Positions 24,882-33,310 of a stretch of 64,000 nucleotides of DNA are shown here, piece after piece (within the stretch, counting starts at the first letter, position 1; each line of letters opens with the position of its first letter). The stretch spans positions 223,147-287,146 of the forward strand of contig NZ_JODL01000016.1 in assembly GCF_000718985.1 (NCBI RefSeq), written 5' to 3'. The notes under the pieces are model-generated. The model saw only the letters and a list, made by a program, of their open reading frames with translations, was not told the origin of the DNA and ran no database searches. A program made the translations under genes and the position numbers. The DNA is from Streptomyces megasporus (GTDB taxonomy: Bacteria > Actinomycetota > Actinomycetes > Streptomycetales > Streptomycetaceae).

Positions 24882-27301
24882 ACGGCAGTTCCCCCTGTCG
24901 CCGCCGTACCGCGCGCCACCAGGGTCCGGATCTCCGAGACCAGCGTTCCGCTCGGTGTCCGGAGCCACAGCGCCTCGGGGTGCGGCAGCATCTCGGTGAA
25001 GGTGACGGCGCGCGCCGTGCGCAGCGCGTGCGACAGGTTGGCCACGGACAGCGCGGACTCGAAGTCCAGCCACATGGGCTTGGGTTCGGCGTCCGTGAGG
25101 AAGAAGACGTGGCGCGGCATCCCGAGCCGTCGTCTCCAGTGGTGCACCTCCCGCCAGTGCCGCCCGGTGGCCCCCCGGGCGGGCAGCACGGGCACCGAGG
25201 CGAGCGGCGGGTCCCACCGGCGCCGCTGGAGCACCACCCCGTCGACGACGATCCTGGGGGTGTGCTCGCCCAGGCGCACCGCGGGCAGTTCCAGGGCGGG
25301 AAGGGCGCAGTGGGCCAGCCCTCCGGGGTCGACACCGTTGTCGTCGTAGTCGGGGAACAGCCAGTAGTCCTCGCCGCGTTCGGGGCTGTGCAGCCCGACG
25401 AAGCCGTTCTCCCACTCCCGCACGACCAGTTCGTCCACCGCGACGGGGCCGGCCCCCGGCCCCTGTTCCATCCGCTCAAGGCAGAGCAGGTGGTGCCCCA
25501 GCGGCGAGGAGTCCGTGCCCTTCTGGTCGCGCCTGATCTGCTGGATCATCGGTTTGGCGGGGGCGAGCGTGGCCTCGAGCAGTTTCCCGAGCCGGTCCAG
25601 CCGCCACGCCTCGTCGGAGAAGAGCGCGCGCCACGGCTGGGCCAGCGGCGGCCAGATGTGGTGCAGCTCGCTGAGCACGATCAGCCCCGGACCGGACGCG
25701 GCGGACGCCCCTCCCGTCAGCATCAGGTCGGCCGCGCCGAACAGCGGCCACGCCTCCAGGTCCGTGCGCAGCAGGCCCGCCTCCTCCAGGTCGGCGCGGG
25801 ACAGTTCCACGCACTCCGCCGCGGCCGGCAGCAGCCGGACGAACGCCTCCGGCATCCGCTCCGCGGCGGAGGGGGGCAGCGTCAGGCGGCGCACCTCGGC
25901 GGCGGGCAGCGTGTCCGTGCCCGGCCGCAGCAGCTCCTTGATCCGGCGCTGCCCGGACAGGCGCTGCGTGACGGCGCGGGAGGCCAGCAGGTCCAGCACC
26001 GTGCCGAGCCGCTCGCACAGCGCGCGCAGCCCCTCCGGTCCCACGGTGGCGCCCTCGATGTTGCCGGACGCCTCCTCGGACAGCACGAACCGGTCGGCGT
26101 AGAAACGGCCCCGGCCGCGCCAGGCCGGGCGGCCCGTGCACGCGGTGAAGTCCGCCGCGATCCCGTCGAGCTCCTCGGCCCGCCGGTGGTAGGGCCGTCG
26201 CGCGAACCGCTCGATCCTCTCCAGCAGGGCCGGTACCCGGCCGGCCCGCTCGGTGCCGGCCTCCCGCGCCACCCGGGCGACGTCGGAGGCCGGGTCGCCG
26301 GTGTAGCCGGGGACGCGGCGGTCCAGGGCGAGCAGCCCGCGGGCGGCGAGTTCGGCGGCGAGGGCCGCCGTCTTCTCGGTGTCCTCGCCGAGGAAGGCGG
26401 CGAGTCCGGCGAGGGAGCGCGAACCGTCCGCGGCCGCCAGCAGGGTCGCTTCCGCCTCGGTCGGGGGCGGCGCGGCCGGTCCGTCCCCCAGCAGTCGGCA
26501 GGGGCGGAGCAGCCCGGCACCGCCCTCCTCCACGATCGCGTCGATCAGGGCCTGGGCCGCCCAGTGGCTCAGGAAGACGCGCCGGCGGGCCGCCCTGCCG
26601 TCTCCGAGGCCGGTGTAGCGGACCGGGCCGAGCAGCGGGTCGTCGTACGTGATCGCGGTTCCGCCGTTCGGGGACGGGTCCGCCTCCCGGCCCTCCCCCA
26701 GGAGGAAGAGGTTGACCGGGCCGCCGTGGCCGCCGCTCTCGGCCTTGCCGCACAGGCGCTGCAGGTACCGGTAGGCCACCCGCTGGTTGGCGAAGCGCAG
26801 GGAACCGGCCGTCGCCTCCCGCACCAGGGTGTCGTGCGCGCCCCGGCTGTTCATCAGGACGGCTTCGGCGAAGGCCTCGTCGGTCACGTGCCGCGCCAGC
26901 GCCGCGTGCTCCTCCGCCAGCGCCGTCCGCCATGCCGTCTCGAAGGCGGCCGACAGGTGCTCGTGGCGCTCGACCGCGGTGTTCCAGCCGTCCCGCACGG
27001 AGCCGCTCAGGATCCCCTCGGCGGCGTGCGGCAGCGTGCGCGCCCGGTCCAGCGCGCGGTTGACGGCCTTGACGGCCGATGGCGGCGGGGGCGGCTCCGC
27101 CGCGCGCGCCGCACGCAGCTCGGTGACGGCCAGGCGCCGCGCGGTGACCAACTCGTGGTGGGCGGCGGTCAGTTCGGCGTCCACCGCGGCCAGGCGCGGG
27201 GAGGCGAGGCCGGACAGCCACCGGGACGGCAGGCCCGCCGAGCGGAGTATGCCCACCCCGAAGACCGTCCAGGGGGGCGTCCCCGCGGTGCGTCCGGTCA
27301 T
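24878..27301 (-). CDS. LanB-like (lantibiotic dehydratase N-terminal type) protein
   Basis: The protein has 807 residues. 'RFANQRVAYRYLQRLCGKAE' near 175-195, 'KPMIQQIRRDQKG' near 582, and the closing 'MPRHVFFLTDAEPKPMWLDFESAL' are typical of the tRNA-dependent glutamylation region of LanB proteins. The usual ~300-residue elimination domain that follows is absent. Stand-alone proteins of this type act as aminoacyl-tRNA-dependent ligases (PEARLs) or as the first half of split dehydratases. No precursor peptide gene and no LanC-like cyclase is visible. The ATG overlaps the aminotransferase stop by ATGA. Confidence 0.8.
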   Translation of the reverse strand: MTGRTAGTPPWTVFGVGILRSAGLPSRWLSGLASPRLAAVDAELTAAHHELVTARRLAVTELRAARAAEPPPPPSAVKAVNRALDRARTLPHAAEGILSGSVRDGWNTAVERHEHLSAAFETAWRTALAEEHAALARHVTDEAFAEAVLMNSRGAHDTLVREATAGSLRFANQRVAYRYLQRLCGKAESGGHGGPVNLFLLGEGREADPSPNGGTAITYDDPLLGPVRYTGLGDGRAARRRVFLSHWAAQALIDAIVEEGGAGLLRPCRLLGDGPAAPPPTEAEATLLAAADGSRSLAGLAAFLGEDTEKTAALAAELAARGLLALDRRVPGYTGDPASDVARVAREAGTERAGRVPALLERIERFARRPYHRRAEELDGIAADFTACTGRPAWRGRGRFYADRFVLSEEASGNIEGATVGPEGLRALCERLGTVLDLLASRAVTQRLSGQRRIKELLRPGTDTLPAAEVRRLTLPPSAAERMPEAFVRLLPAAAECVELSRADLEEAGLLRTDLEAWPLFGAADLMLTGGASAASGPGLIVLSELHHIWPPLAQPWRALFSDEAWRLDRLGKLLEATLAPAKPMIQQIRRDQKGTDSSPLGHHLLCLERMEQGPGAGPVAVDELVVREWENGFVGLHSPERGEDYWLFPDYDDNGVDPGGLAHCALPALELPAVRLGEHTPRIVVDGVVLQRRRWDPPLASVPVLPARGATGRHWREVHHWRRRLGMPRHVFFLTDAEPKPMWLDFESALSVANLSHALRTARAVTFTEMLPHPEALWLRTPSGTLVSEIRTLVARGTAATGGTAV

Positions 27302-28713
27302 CGGCCCAGCTCCTCGACGGCCCGCCGCAGCCTTCGGAGCCCGGCGGACCACGTGGGGGTCGGCAGCGCGAACGACAGTCGCATCCGGTACGGGCCCCGC
27401 CGTCTCCACCACGGTTCGTCCCGGCCGAACGCGGGCGCCGGAAGGGTCTGGAGGCCGAACTCCCGGAAGATGCGGTGGCAGGTGTCCAGGTACCCGTGTC
27501 CGGCGAGCGCCGGAATGTCGACGAAGGTGTTGAAGTCGCCGCGCCAGTCGGGGAAGCCGGTCACCAGGTCGTCCGCCTCGGCGCGCAGCATGTCGATGTT
27601 GTCGGACAGGGTGGAGCGCAGGTCCGTCCGCCACTGCTTCAGCCGTTCGACCACGTCCTCGTCCTCCAACGCCTTCGACACGGCGGTGGTGACCTCGTCG
27701 ATTCCGGGGATCGCGCGCCGGTATCCGGAGAGCGAGTCGGCCAGCAGTTCGCGGGCCCGCGACAGGGCGTCCGCCGGGCATCGTCCTTCGGACGCCTCCA
27801 CCGCGATCATGACCATCCGGTCGAAGAGGAGGGCGGGCGCGGCGATGCCCGGCGACGAGGGCGCGGCGAGTTCGTTGATCCGCGCCAGTTCCCCGACCAG
27901 CGGGGCGTCGGCGATGAGCCAGCCGATCCGGAAGCCCGGCACGGCGCGGCTCTTGGAGAGGCTGCTGACCGTCACCAGACCCGGGAGGTGGCCCTCCTCG
28001 GCGGCGATGCCCGGCAGGTACGGCAGGTCGCCGGAGGCGGAGACGTCGGAGGAGACCGTGTCGTGCAGCAGGTGCACGTCGTGGTCGCGCGCCCACCGCA
28101 CGAGGGAGCGGAGTTCGTCCTCCTCGTAGCGCTCACCGGTGGGGTTGTTGAACGTGTTGACGTACACCACGGTCGTTTCGGGGGTGGCGGCCTCGATCAG
28201 CTCGGCCACCGTGGGCAGCCAGCGTCCCGGCGTGCCGGACGCCACCTCCTCGACGGTGAACCCGGCATCGGTCAGGGCCGCTCCGGCGAGCGGGAACGTC
28301 GGCACGGGCACCAGCGCGGCGGGGCGGTCCGACACCCGCAGCCCCCACTGGTGCAGGCCGCGGGAGGCGAGGGCGAGCGCCGCGCTCGCGCCGGCGGTCA
28401 CGACGACCTGGGACGGGTCGAGACGGACGCCTCCCCCACCCCGTACGGTCTCGTGGGCCGCGATGGCCGCGCGTCCCACCAGATGCCCCTCGGGGCCGTC
28501 GTAGTCGTGCCAGAACAAGGGGTCGCGGGCGCAGCCGACGACGGTGTCCACCAGTACGGACGGCGGTCTGAGGGCGTTGATGCCCGAGGACAGGTTGACG
28601 ATGTCGGTGCCGGGCCGGCGCCGCGCGAACGCCTCCTGCTCCGCGAGGGAGTAGTTGACCCCGTCCACGTCCAGCATGAAGTTCCACGGCGCGAAGGGAA
28701 CGACGGTGCCCAT
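27298..28713 (-). CDS. Class I/II PLP-dependent aminotransferase-fold enzyme
   Basis: A 471-residue fold-type I PLP enzyme. The PLP lysine is about 253 in 'SSLSKSRAVPGFRIGW', 'VNTFNNPTGERYEEDEL' is the aspartate aminotransferase-type ring stack, and 'YRMRLSFALP' supplies the carboxylate Arg. The enzyme may deaminate an amino acid or, like VioD/OrfR, process a beta-hydroxyarginine-type intermediate made by the cluster oxygenase. ATG 28713 lies one base past the methyltransferase stop; a GTG at 28722 would add three residues and overlap. The reaction is undetermined. Confidence 0.85.
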   Translation of the reverse strand: MGTVVPFAPWNFMLDVDGVNYSLAEQEAFARRRPGTDIVNLSSGINALRPPSVLVDTVVGCARDPLFWHDYDGPEGHLVGRAAIAAHETVRGGGGVRLDPSQVVVTAGASAALALASRGLHQWGLRVSDRPAALVPVPTFPLAGAALTDAGFTVEEVASGTPGRWLPTVAELIEAATPETTVVYVNTFNNPTGERYEEDELRSLVRWARDHDVHLLHDTVSSDVSASGDLPYLPGIAAEEGHLPGLVTVSSLSKSRAVPGFRIGWLIADAPLVGELARINELAAPSSPGIAAPALLFDRMVMIAVEASEGRCPADALSRARELLADSLSGYRRAIPGIDEVTTAVSKALEDEDVVERLKQWRTDLRSTLSDNIDMLRAEADDLVTGFPDWRGDFNTFVDIPALAGHGYLDTCHRIFREFGLQTLPAPAFGRDEPWWRRRGPYRMRLSFALPTPTWSAGLRRLRRAVEELGR

Positions 28714-28714
28714 C

Positions 28715-29476
28715 TCAGTCACCGTCCGGCACGTGGTAGACGGAGACGTGGTCGGGGCTGCCGGCGGTCAGGGGCGTCCGCTGCCAGGAGGCGTACCGGT
28801 GTTCCAGCCGCAGCCCGGACAGCCGGGCCATCAGGTCGAGTTCGCTCGGCCAGGCGTAGCGCAGCTTGGACGGCCGGAACTCGGTGCGCTCCGGCCGCAC
28901 GATCAGGTACTGGTTGACGAGCGTCTGCCGGACGGGGTCGTGCAACGTCACGTCCAGGTCGACGAGGTCCTTTTGGAGGTCGTAGACCCGGATTCTCTGG
29001 TTTCCGGTGAAGGAGGCCGGATCGGGCACCAGCGCCTGGACGACGAATTTCCCTCCCGGTGCGAGATGCCGACGGGCATTGGCGAACGCCCGGATTTGCG
29101 CCTCCTGGGTGAGCGCCAGAAAGAGCGTGTTGTAGGCGGCGAAGACGACGTCGAAATCGGAATGCCCCGCGTCCACGGATTCCATGGTGTCGTGGATGAG
29201 TCGGATTCTGCCCCGGGTGTCCGCCGCGGCGCATTTCTCCAACATGGCCGGGGAACTGTCCACTCCGGTCACCTCGCACCCCAGGTCGGCGAGTGGGAGC
29301 GCAATGCGTCCCGTGCCGATTCCGAATTCCAGGATTCGGGGTCTTCTCCGTGAGCCGGAGCAGCCGGTCTCGTACAGGAAACGTGCCGCTTCCTCGGCGT
29401 CGGGCGGGCACTGGCCCGGCTCGTCGTAGATGTCGGCGATCGCGTCCCCGTAGGTCGCCGAGGTGTAACCGTCCAT
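28715..29476 (-). CDS. Class I SAM-dependent methyltransferase
   Basis: A 253-residue protein. Motif I 'ILEFGIGTGRIALPL' binds SAM, 'EVTGVDSSPAML' holds the acidic residue for the ribose, and 'DVVFAAYNTLFLA' and 'HLAPGGKFVVQAL' follow in the standard order. The target may be a guanidine or amine nitrogen or a carboxylate of the cluster product. The start is ATG 29476, 47 bp after the ATP-grasp stop. The substrate is not readable from sequence. Confidence 0.87.
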   Translation of the reverse strand: MDGYTSATYGDAIADIYDEPGQCPPDAEEAARFLYETGCSGSRRRPRILEFGIGTGRIALPLADLGCEVTGVDSSPAMLEKCAAADTRGRIRLIHDTMESVDAGHSDFDVVFAAYNTLFLALTQEAQIRAFANARRHLAPGGKFVVQALVPDPASFTGNQRIRVYDLQKDLVDLDVTLHDPVRQTLVNQYLIVRPERTEFRPSKLRYAWPSELDLMARLSGLRLEHRYASWQRTPLTAGSPDHVSVYHVPDGD

Positions 29477-29523
29477 CGGTGGGAGGGCTCCTCGCAGGTC
29501 GGTGGCCGGGCGTCCGGAAGGGT

Positions 29524-30717
29524 TCACGGAGCGAAGCGGGGTCTCAGCCGGGGAGCCGTGGCGCGGGCCCGGTCGGAGGCCTCCCGCCAGTCGGTCCCCT
29601 CGCAGATCACCCAGCACAGCCGGTGCCCCACGTGTTCGGGCCTCGCGGGAAGGGACGTGCCCGGCCCCGCGGCGAACCCCATGCCCGTGAGGGAGGGCTC
29701 CTCCAGCACCTCGGGGATCCCGTCGATCCCCGCCAGGATCCCGCCGCGCTCGGGGACCGTCCACGACATGGCCTCGGCGCCCCGCCATTCGGGGTTCCAC
29801 CTCGGGCTTCGGCCCAGCGCCAGGTCGTAGACCACGTGGTAGGGGTTGCAGCCGCTGCGGCGTTGGATCATGTCCATCAGGCGGTCCCCCGCGGTGCGGG
29901 CGTTGACCTCGACGATCACCGGGCCGCGCGCGGTCATGAAGACCTCGACGTGGATCGCCGTCTCGTCGACCCCCAGGGCCAGGGCGGCGTCGATCGCGGT
30001 CGCCGTGATCCGCTCCGCGTCCGGCCCCCGGTAGGGCAGGGCGTGACCGATCACGATCGGGTTCGGCCCGGGCAGCGTGGTCTTCTCGGTGACGCAGACG
30101 GCGGTGACGCGGCCCTCGTGGACGAAGCCCTCGATGCTGTACTCGGGACCGCTGATCTGCTCCTCGACGAGGAGCGGTACGGAGAGGTCCAGCCGCGTCG
30201 CCTGGACGGCCTGGTACGCGGCGGCCAACTCCTCCTCTCGCGCGACCTTGACCTTGCCGATGGCTCCGGCCTGGTCGGCCGTCTTCAGGATCACCGGGTA
30301 CCCCAGCTCGGCGGCCGCGGCCACCACCTCGTCGTGGGTGTCGCAGGTCCGCCAGCGGGGACAGGGCAGGCCGGCCTCGGTCAGGGCCTGTCGTTGTGCC
30401 ACCTTGTTGATGGCCAGGTGCGCGGCGCGCGGCGACATGAACCGACAGCCGTTCTTCTCCGCGAAGGCCGCGGTCGGCTCCATGAGTTCGTCGTAGAAGG
30501 TGAGCACGCCGTCGGGGCGCTCGGGGAGCCGGTCGAAGGCTCTGCGCAACTCGTCCCGGTCGAACAAGTCGTGGACCGGTATCTGAATGTGCGCCAGTTG
30601 CAGCATGGGCGCGGTGGCAAAATCAATAATGGCCAGCCGTAAGCCGCTCTCAAGTGCCGTGCGGACGGCTAACTCACGATTCTCGACCACGCCAACGAAC
30701 AGCAGAGTACCACTCAT
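29524..30717 (-). CDS. ATP-grasp amino acid/peptide ligase, first gene of the cluster
   Basis: A 397-residue ATP-grasp enzyme. 'YPVILKTADQAGAIGKVKV' holds the ATP lysine, 'LLVEEQISGPEYSIEGF' is the adenine-contact segment, and 'HVEVFMTARGPVIVEVNARTAGD' carries the metal-binding E-x-N. The layout matches L-amino acid ligases (BacD, carnosine synthase type). It is the promoter-proximal gene of the operon. Codons 16 and 26 are both TTA (30670-30672 and 30640-30642), and the first ~30 codons are unusually A/T-rich (ATT, GAT, TTT, CTT, AAT), unlike neighbours. Translation should therefore depend on bldA tRNA. Confidence 0.88.
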   Translation of the reverse strand: MSGTLLFVGVVENRELAVRTALESGLRLAIIDFATAPMLQLAHIQIPVHDLFDRDELRRAFDRLPERPDGVLTFYDELMEPTAAFAEKNGCRFMSPRAAHLAINKVAQRQALTEAGLPCPRWRTCDTHDEVVAAAAELGYPVILKTADQAGAIGKVKVAREEELAAAYQAVQATRLDLSVPLLVEEQISGPEYSIEGFVHEGRVTAVCVTEKTTLPGPNPIVIGHALPYRGPDAERITATAIDAALALGVDETAIHVEVFMTARGPVIVEVNARTAGDRLMDMIQRRSGCNPYHVVYDLALGRSPRWNPEWRGAEAMSWTVPERGGILAGIDGIPEVLEEPSLTGMGFAAGPGTSLPARPEHVGHRLCWVICEGTDWREASDRARATAPRLRPRFAP

Positions 30718-31086
30718 GCTTCTTGTCCTCTTGAGACAACAACAGCACCGGGCGGCCGGACTGTTGTCGGCTCGCCCTGCGTTCACGACGGCAGAACAAA
30801 GGTGGTGAGGCGATCGCTTCCAGCGATTGTAGACAATCGCTTCTCACCGTCGCAAGGGAAACACGAACCGTTTCCCCCTCCCTTTTCCTTATCCCTGTAT
30901 GCCGCCAATCAAAAAATTTTCTCGCTTTGGTCTTCTGTGCAGCGTTTCGAGCGGCTCGTCACGGTTGGTCCCCGCGCCCGTCGCCGCCGTCCACGCAACC
31001 GCCACCCGTCCCGCCCGGTGCTCCGCGCCTCCTCGACACCACGGGCTGCGGGAATGAAGGCGATCACCGCGGTGTTGGTCCCGGAC
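30718..31086. other. Divergent promoter region at the head of the cluster
   Basis: This 369-bp gap lies between the first cluster gene (minus) and an efflux gene (plus). It contains a 7-bp inverted repeat acaacag/ctgttgt (30739-30767) in the leader of the ATP-grasp gene and the perfect palindrome described separately. It also has an A/T-rich patch at about 30865-30945 ('caatcaaaaaattttctcgc'), exceptional for this DNA. No pathway regulator gene lies in or next to the cluster. Confidence 0.6.
30823..30840. promoter_or_regulatory. Perfect 18-bp palindrome, likely operator
   Basis: GCGATTGT-AG-ACAATCGC is a perfect 8-bp inverted repeat with a two-base centre. The inner TTGTAGACAA has the form of a GntR-family operator. 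A partial direct repeat ('gcgatcgcttc') lies 14 bases to its left. Placed about 105 bp upstream of the ATP-grasp start and 250 bp upstream of the efflux start, it could control both directions. Confidence 0.6.
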
Positions 31087-32367
31087 ATGCCACGATCCGA
31101 CACCCCGCTCCCCCTCGACGGGCGCGCCCCGCGTCCCCGCATGCCCCTGGCCGTGTACGTCCTGGGGCTGTCCGTCTTCGCCCTGGGGACGTCGGAGTTC
31201 ATGATCTCCGGGCTGCTCCAGCCGCTCGCCCGCGACATGAACGTGTCCATCCCGCAGGCCGGGCTGCTGGTGTCCGCCTTCGCGATCGGGATGGTGGTCG
31301 GGGCTCCGGTGCTGGCCGGAGCGACGCTGCGGCTGCCGCGGCGCACCACGCTCGTCACGCTGCTGGCCGTCTTCGGCCTCGGGCAGGTCGCCGGAGCGGT
31401 GGCGCCGACGTACGAGGTGCTGTTCGCCTCGCGCGTGGTGAGCGCGCTGGCGTGCGCCGGGTTCTGGGCGGTGGGCGCGGCGGTGGCCGTGTCGCTGGTG
31501 CCGCCGGGGCTGAAGGCCCGGGCGATGGCCGTGATGCTCGGCGGGCTGAGCGTCGCCAACGTCCTGGGCGTGCCGGCCGGCGCGCTCCTGGGCCAGCACG
31601 CGGGGTGGCGGGCGGCGTTCTGGGCGGTGGCCGCCCTGTCCGCGATCGGTCTGGTCGGCGTGGTCACGCTGGTGCCCCGGACACAGCCGCCCACCGGCGA
31701 CGACCGGCCCCGGCTCGGCCGGGAGCTGCGGATCTACCGGGACGGCCAGGTGTGGCTGGCCATCACGATCACCGCGCTCAACGCCGCCGCCACCTTCTGC
31801 CTCTTCTCCTACCTCTCCCCGCTGCTCACCGACACCGCCGGGCTGGACGAGGGCTGGGTGCCGACCGTCCTGGTGCTGTACGGGGTCGGGGCGCTGATCG
31901 GCACGGTGCTCGGCGGCCGGGTCGCCGACGCGCACCTGTTCGGGACGATGTACATCGGCCTCGCCACCACCACCGCGGTCCTGGCCCTGCTGGCGATCAC
32001 CGCGCACCTGCCCATGGCGGCCGTCGGACTGGCGCCGGCGCTCGGGATCACGTCCTTCTTCACGGCCCCGGCCATCAACGCCCGGATGTTCGACCTCGCG
32101 GGCGGCGCGCCCACCCTGGCCGGCGCGACGAACACCTCCGCGTTCAACATCGGCAACACGCTCGGCCCCTGGGTCGGCGGGCTGGTGATCGGCGCGGGCT
32201 GGGGGTACAAGGCCGTCTCCTGGACCAGCGCGCTCCTGGCCGTCGCGGCCCTCGGCGCGACGGCGGTCGCCTCGCTGTGGCACCGGCGCACGGCCGCCTC
32301 CCGCGTGGTGACCGGTTCGCACCCCGAGCCCGCCGTCCCGGCGGAGACGGGCGGGACGGCGGGCTGA
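31087..32367 (+). CDS. Cmx/CmlR-type MFS drug efflux transporter
   Basis: About 426 residues with 12 predicted membrane helices. 'PLAVYVLGLSVFALGTSEFM' and 'GLLQPLARDM' are the N-terminal signature of the AraJ/Cmx chloramphenicol-efflux group. 'LVSAFAIGMVVGAPVLAGATLRLPRR' is the conserved loop. ATG 31087 is preferred by homologue length; ATG 31054 would add 11 residues, and neither has a strong ribosome site. It is divergent from the biosynthetic cluster across the operator-bearing gap, so it may export the product or provide resistance. Confidence 0.87.
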   Translation: MPRSDTPLPLDGRAPRPRMPLAVYVLGLSVFALGTSEFMISGLLQPLARDMNVSIPQAGLLVSAFAIGMVVGAPVLAGATLRLPRRTTLVTLLAVFGLGQVAGAVAPTYEVLFASRVVSALACAGFWAVGAAVAVSLVPPGLKARAMAVMLGGLSVANVLGVPAGALLGQHAGWRAAFWAVAALSAIGLVGVVTLVPRTQPPTGDDRPRLGRELRIYRDGQVWLAITITALNAAATFCLFSYLSPLLTDTAGLDEGWVPTVLVLYGVGALIGTVLGGRVADAHLFGTMYIGLATTTAVLALLAITAHLPMAAVGLAPALGITSFFTAPAINARMFDLAGGAPTLAGATNTSAFNIGNTLGPWVGGLVIGAGWGYKAVSWTSALLAVAALGATAVASLWHRRTAASRVVTGSHPEPAVPAETGGTAG

Positions 32368-32509
32368 CCTCCGGGGTTGCTCCACCGGCGCTTTCCGCAC
32401 ACGACGACCTCACCGGATGGCGTTACCCTCGGTTGACAGTGGCCTCGAAGACCGCCTGCGGTCCGCGACTCGCGGCAGGGCGGGGGCCCGGCCGGAGAGG
32501 ACGTACGCC

Positions 32510-33310
32510 GTGGACGTGCGCGTCAGGCACAACATCACGACCACCGGCCGGGAGGACGGGCCGGTGGTGTTGCTCGCGCACGGGTTCGGCTGCGACCAGA
32601 ACCTGTGGCGCCTGGTGACACCCGCCCTGGCCGAGGAGTTCCGCGTGGTCCTCTTCGACCACGTGGGCTCCGGCCGCTCGGACCCGGCCGCCTGGGACGC
32701 CGAGCGCTACTCCTCCCTGGAGGGGTACGCGGACGACGTGCTGGAGATCTGCCGGGACCTGGACCTGCGGGACGTGACGTTCGTGGGCCACTCCGTCAGC
32801 TCCATGATCGGCGTGCTGGCGGCACGGCGGGAACCGGAGCGGTTCGCCAAGCTGGTGTTGCTCGTCCCCTCGCCCCGCTACGTCGACGAGGGCGACTACC
32901 GGGGCGGGTTCACCCGGGAGGACATCGAGGAGCTGCTGGAGTCGCTGGACAGCAACTACCTGGGCTGGTCGGCGGCGATGGCCCCGGTGATCATGGGGAA
33001 CCCGGAGCGCCCCGAACTGGGCGAGGAGCTGACCAACAGCTTCTGCCGCACCGACCCGGACATGGCGCGCGTCTTCGCCCGGACCACGTTCCTGTCCGAC
33101 AACCGGGAGGACCTGGCCGGCGTGAGCGTGCCGACTCTGGTGGTCCGGTGCGTGCCGGACGCGATCGCCCCGCCCGAGGTGGGCGAGTTCGTCCGCGACC
33201 GGATTCCCGGGTCCGTCCTGGTCACCCTGGACGCCACCGGGCACTGCCCGCAGCTCAGCGCCCCCGAGGCCACGGTCGAGGCGATCGCGTCCTTCGCGAG
33301 GGCCCGGTGA
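32510..33310 (+). CDS. RsbQ/KAI2-like alpha/beta hydrolase
   Basis: A 266-residue hydrolase of typical RsbQ length. It starts at GTG 32510 with 'MDVRVRHNITTTG', then 'LLAHGFGCDQNLWR' (oxyanion region) and the nucleophile 'VGHSVSSMIG'. The Asp is in 'LVVRCVPDAIAPP' and the His in 'DATGHCPQLSAP'. In Bacillus, RsbQ is required with the PAS phosphatase RsbP for energy-stress activation of sigma-B and probably makes or binds a small signal. The next gene overlaps by GTGA and encodes exactly such a phosphatase, which strengthens the call. Confidence 0.9.
   Translation: MDVRVRHNITTTGREDGPVVLLAHGFGCDQNLWRLVTPALAEEFRVVLFDHVGSGRSDPAAWDAERYSSLEGYADDVLEICRDLDLRDVTFVGHSVSSMIGVLAARREPERFAKLVLLVPSPRYVDEGDYRGGFTREDIEELLESLDSNYLGWSAAMAPVIMGNPERPELGEELTNSFCRTDPDMARVFARTTFLSDNREDLAGVSVPTLVVRCVPDAIAPPEVGEFVRDRIPGSVLVTLDATGHCPQLSAPEATVEAIASFARAR

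Noticed and set aside
16169..30717. Classical lanthipeptide cluster
   Set aside because: Only a LanB-like N-terminal region is present; no precursor peptide, no cyclase and no elimination domain.
16169..30717. Siderophore cluster of the staphyloferrin B type
   Set aside because: SbnA/SbnB types are present, but no NIS synthetase or citrate enzymes are seen.
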